This document shows positions 31,058 through 32,593 of a stretch of 32,593 bases of DNA, piece by piece. The stretch covers positions 1 to 32,593 of the forward strand of contig JABMPE010000317.1 in NCBI GenBank assembly GCA_013203845.1. Direction: 5' to 3'. Position 1 is the first letter of the stretch. Each line of letters opens with the position of its first letter. The position numbers and the translations under genes were made by a program. The DNA comes from Rhodopirellula sp. Its GTDB lineage: Bacteria; Planctomycetota; Planctomycetia; Planctomycetales; Planctomycetaceae. Below the pieces are notes generated by a model. It made no database searches. It was not told the origin of the DNA and worked only from the letters and a program-made list of their open reading frames with translations.

Positions 31058-32269
31058 ATGCATATCCTTTTTGTGCATAAGAATTTTCCCGCACAGTTCG
31101 GGCACATCGCCAGCTATCTGATCAAAAAGCACGGATTTCAATGCTCGTTCGCTTCCGAACTTCCGTCCGGTATCGTCGATGGCATCGAGCGTGTGCAGTA
31201 CAAGATTCAGGGCGGCGCCACCAAGTCAACTCACTACTGCAGTCGCACGTTCGAAAACGCCGTGTGGCACTCGCACGCCGTTCACGAAGCGATGAAGGCC
31301 AGGCCAGACATTAAACCGGACCTGGTGGTCGGGCACAGCGGGTTTGGTTCGACCGTCTGGCTGGCTGACCTCTACGACTGCCCGATCATCAACTACTTCG
31401 AATACTACTATCGGAGCAAAGGATCTGATCTGGATTTCCGACCGGACTTTCCCGTCAAGCCAGAGGATGTCCTGAGATCTCGCAGCCGCAACGCGATGAT
31501 CCTGCTCGATCTGCAGACCTGCACCCGTGGCTACACTCCGACGAAGTATCAGCAGAGTCTGATGCCGGAAGAATACCAGCCAAAGATCGAACAAATCTTT
31601 GACGGTATCGACACGACGATCTGGAAACGCAATTCGAGTCCGTCGCGTGTGATTGCCGGCCACAAAATTCCCGAGGGCAAGAAGGTCGTCACTTACGTCT
31701 CACGAGGTTTCGAATCGATGCGCGGGTTCGACATCTTCATGAAGTCAGCCAAGCAGATCTGCGACGCCCGTGACGACGTCATCTTTCTTTGTGTCGGTTC
31801 AGACCGCGTCTGCTACGGCGGCGACCTGAACCGGATCAAAGAAGAGACCTACCGCGAACACATTCTCAAGCAGGACAACTACGACCTGGACCGCTTCATC
31901 TTCACCGGTCGAGTCGATCCGCAGGAACTGGTGGACGTCTTCAGTCTCAGCGACCTGCACTATTACCTGACTGTGCCGTTCGTGCTGAGCTGGTCGCTGA
32001 TGAACTCGCTGGCGTGCGGCTGTACGGTGCTCGGTTCCGCGACCGCTCCGGTTCAGGAGATGATCCGACACGGCGAAACCGGCTACACTGCCGACTTCTT
32101 CGACGTCGACGGTTTTACGGAAATCGCGATGGCCGTGCTGGACGATCCGGAAAAACACCGCCACCTGGGGCAGGCCGGAGCCAAGCTGATCGAAGATGGC
32201 TTCAGTCTCGAAAAAATGCTGCCGAAAATGCTGGACCTCTACGAGCGAACCATCGCCACCGCGAAGTAA
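31058..32269 (+). CDS. GT4-type glycosyltransferase
   Basis: 403 residues from the ATG at 31058 (AGGGAG ten bases before; 'MHILFVHKNFPAQFGHIASYL' is the expected first strand and loop). GT-B fold: an N-terminal acceptor domain to about residue 190, then the donor domain with 'VVTYVSRGFESMRGFDIFMKSAKQI', 'DDVIFLCVGSDRVCYGG', 'FIFTGRVDPQELVDVFSLSDLHYYLT' and 'LACGCTVLGSATAPVQEMIRHGETGYTADFFDVDGFTEIAMAVLDD'. The E-x7-E-like pattern and 'GETGY' are typical of retaining GT4 enzymes that use nucleotide sugars. No membrane segment. It ends the glycan gene group. The lower GC-skew runs of Asp codons (gac) are normal for this genome. Confidence 0.92.
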   Translation: MHILFVHKNFPAQFGHIASYLIKKHGFQCSFASELPSGIVDGIERVQYKIQGGATKSTHYCSRTFENAVWHSHAVHEAMKARPDIKPDLVVGHSGFGSTVWLADLYDCPIINYFEYYYRSKGSDLDFRPDFPVKPEDVLRSRSRNAMILLDLQTCTRGYTPTKYQQSLMPEEYQPKIEQIFDGIDTTIWKRNSSPSRVIAGHKIPEGKKVVTYVSRGFESMRGFDIFMKSAKQICDARDDVIFLCVGSDRVCYGGDLNRIKEETYREHILKQDNYDLDRFIFTGRVDPQELVDVFSLSDLHYYLTVPFVLSWSLMNSLACGCTVLGSATAPVQEMIRHGETGYTADFFDVDGFTEIAMAVLDDPEKHRHLGQAGAKLIEDGFSLEKMLPKMLDLYERTIATAK

Positions 32270-32593
32270 TGCGCCGTTCCTTGCTGATCGCGTAGGTCCG
32301 GTTCCTACCGGACAGTTACAGGCAGGCCGAATCGAGCGAAGCGCCGCTCCGGCAACGCCAGTTTGTTCGAGAAACCGTTGATGCCGGAACATCGTCGCTG
32401 CGCTCCTCGGGCCGGCCTGCACGTTTTTCAACAGCCTGCGCAGCGGATCGGTTGCCTCGACCACGCCCGGCTTTCCGGAACTCCGCGTACCGGAAGAACC
32501 ACCACGTTCGAGCGACAGCCTGATCCAGCTCACCGCAGCGCTCGACTTCTCAGACGACGCGCACAGGTGAGTACGTTAGTTGCGTCAAGCTCC
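32270..32593. other. Terminal intergenic region with repeats
   Basis: 324 bp to the right edge without a recognised gene. It holds the GTCCGGT/ACCGGAC hairpin, several GCCGG-rich imperfect dyads (32350-32430) and no T-run terminator, so the end of the glycan operon is not clear. It may be a compound of dispersed repeats. Confidence 0.45.
32296..32313. repeat. GTCCGGT-TCCT-ACCGGAC hairpin repeat
   Basis: Perfect 7-bp arms with a TCCT loop, 26 bp after the glycosyltransferase stop. GTAGGTCCGGTTCCTACCGG-type hairpins are, from general knowledge, common dispersed repeats in planctomycete genomes. No T-run follows on either strand, so it is more a repeat than a terminator, though it could stabilise the 3' end of the operon. 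Confidence 0.55.

Noticed and set aside
31799-32533. 244-codon minus-strand frame opposite the glycosyltransferase
   Set aside because: Shadow of a GC-rich coding sequence; the plus strand has all GT4 motifs.

Overview
The window looks like a chromosomal piece of a member of the Planctomycetota, probably class Planctomycetia. The evidence is the gene mix: a secreted CxPxR sulfatase, a formylglycine-generating-enzyme-like lipoprotein, a DUF1501 protein with a twin-arginine-like leader, a Pkn-type serine/threonine kinase with one membrane helix and a C-terminal extension, Tll0287-like (DUF3365) haem proteins, and an ExbB/ExbD/ExbD set. Genes are moderately GC-rich, widely spaced and on both strands. 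No rRNA, tRNA, CRISPR array, integrase or complete insertion sequence was seen.

Layout. 1-4330: the 3' end of a haem-binding DUF3365 gene; a tight minus-strand operon (acyl-CoA-dehydrogenase-fold flavoprotein, PhnD-type binding protein, TusA-like/diiron fusion); then a broken second DUF3365 gene. 4661-6007: a secreted sulfatase. 6055-7803: an accessory patch with an ArsR repressor divergent from an AHSA1/SRPBCC protein and a small membrane protein, with gene remnants on both sides (a possible AlkD-like piece and a TfoX N-terminus). 7941-9671: a serine/threonine kinase. 10184-13105: speA and speB, giving arginine to agmatine to putrescine. 13607-14359: a LutA-like CCG-domain protein without LutB/LutC. 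14981-16366: a membrane-anchored coiled-coil protein, probably starting at a TTG behind a strong GGAGGAG. 16962-19502: an M24 peptidase and a tRNA-dihydrouridine synthase. 19863-23664: a thioredoxin-trypsin fusion followed by ExbB, ExbD and ExbD. 23809-25245: DUF1501. 25534-26193: an orphan NarL-type response regulator, convergent with the FGE-like lipoprotein (26298-27614). 28038-32269: a surface-glycan cluster of DegT/DnrJ-type aminotransferase, membrane-anchored epimerase and GT4 glycosyltransferase.

The least explained part is the 1621-3692 operon. Its three products share 4-nt start/stop overlaps or close packing, combine two redox folds with a soluble binding protein and a sulfur-carrier-like domain that has lost its usual cysteine, and sit behind a promoter-like site overlapped by a 22-bp dyad. 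The sulfatase and the exported FGE-like protein may be linked functionally. Several intergenic regions hold well-formed dyads, tandem repeats and two convincing terminators, described individually. All family calls come from reading motifs by eye; no database search was run.
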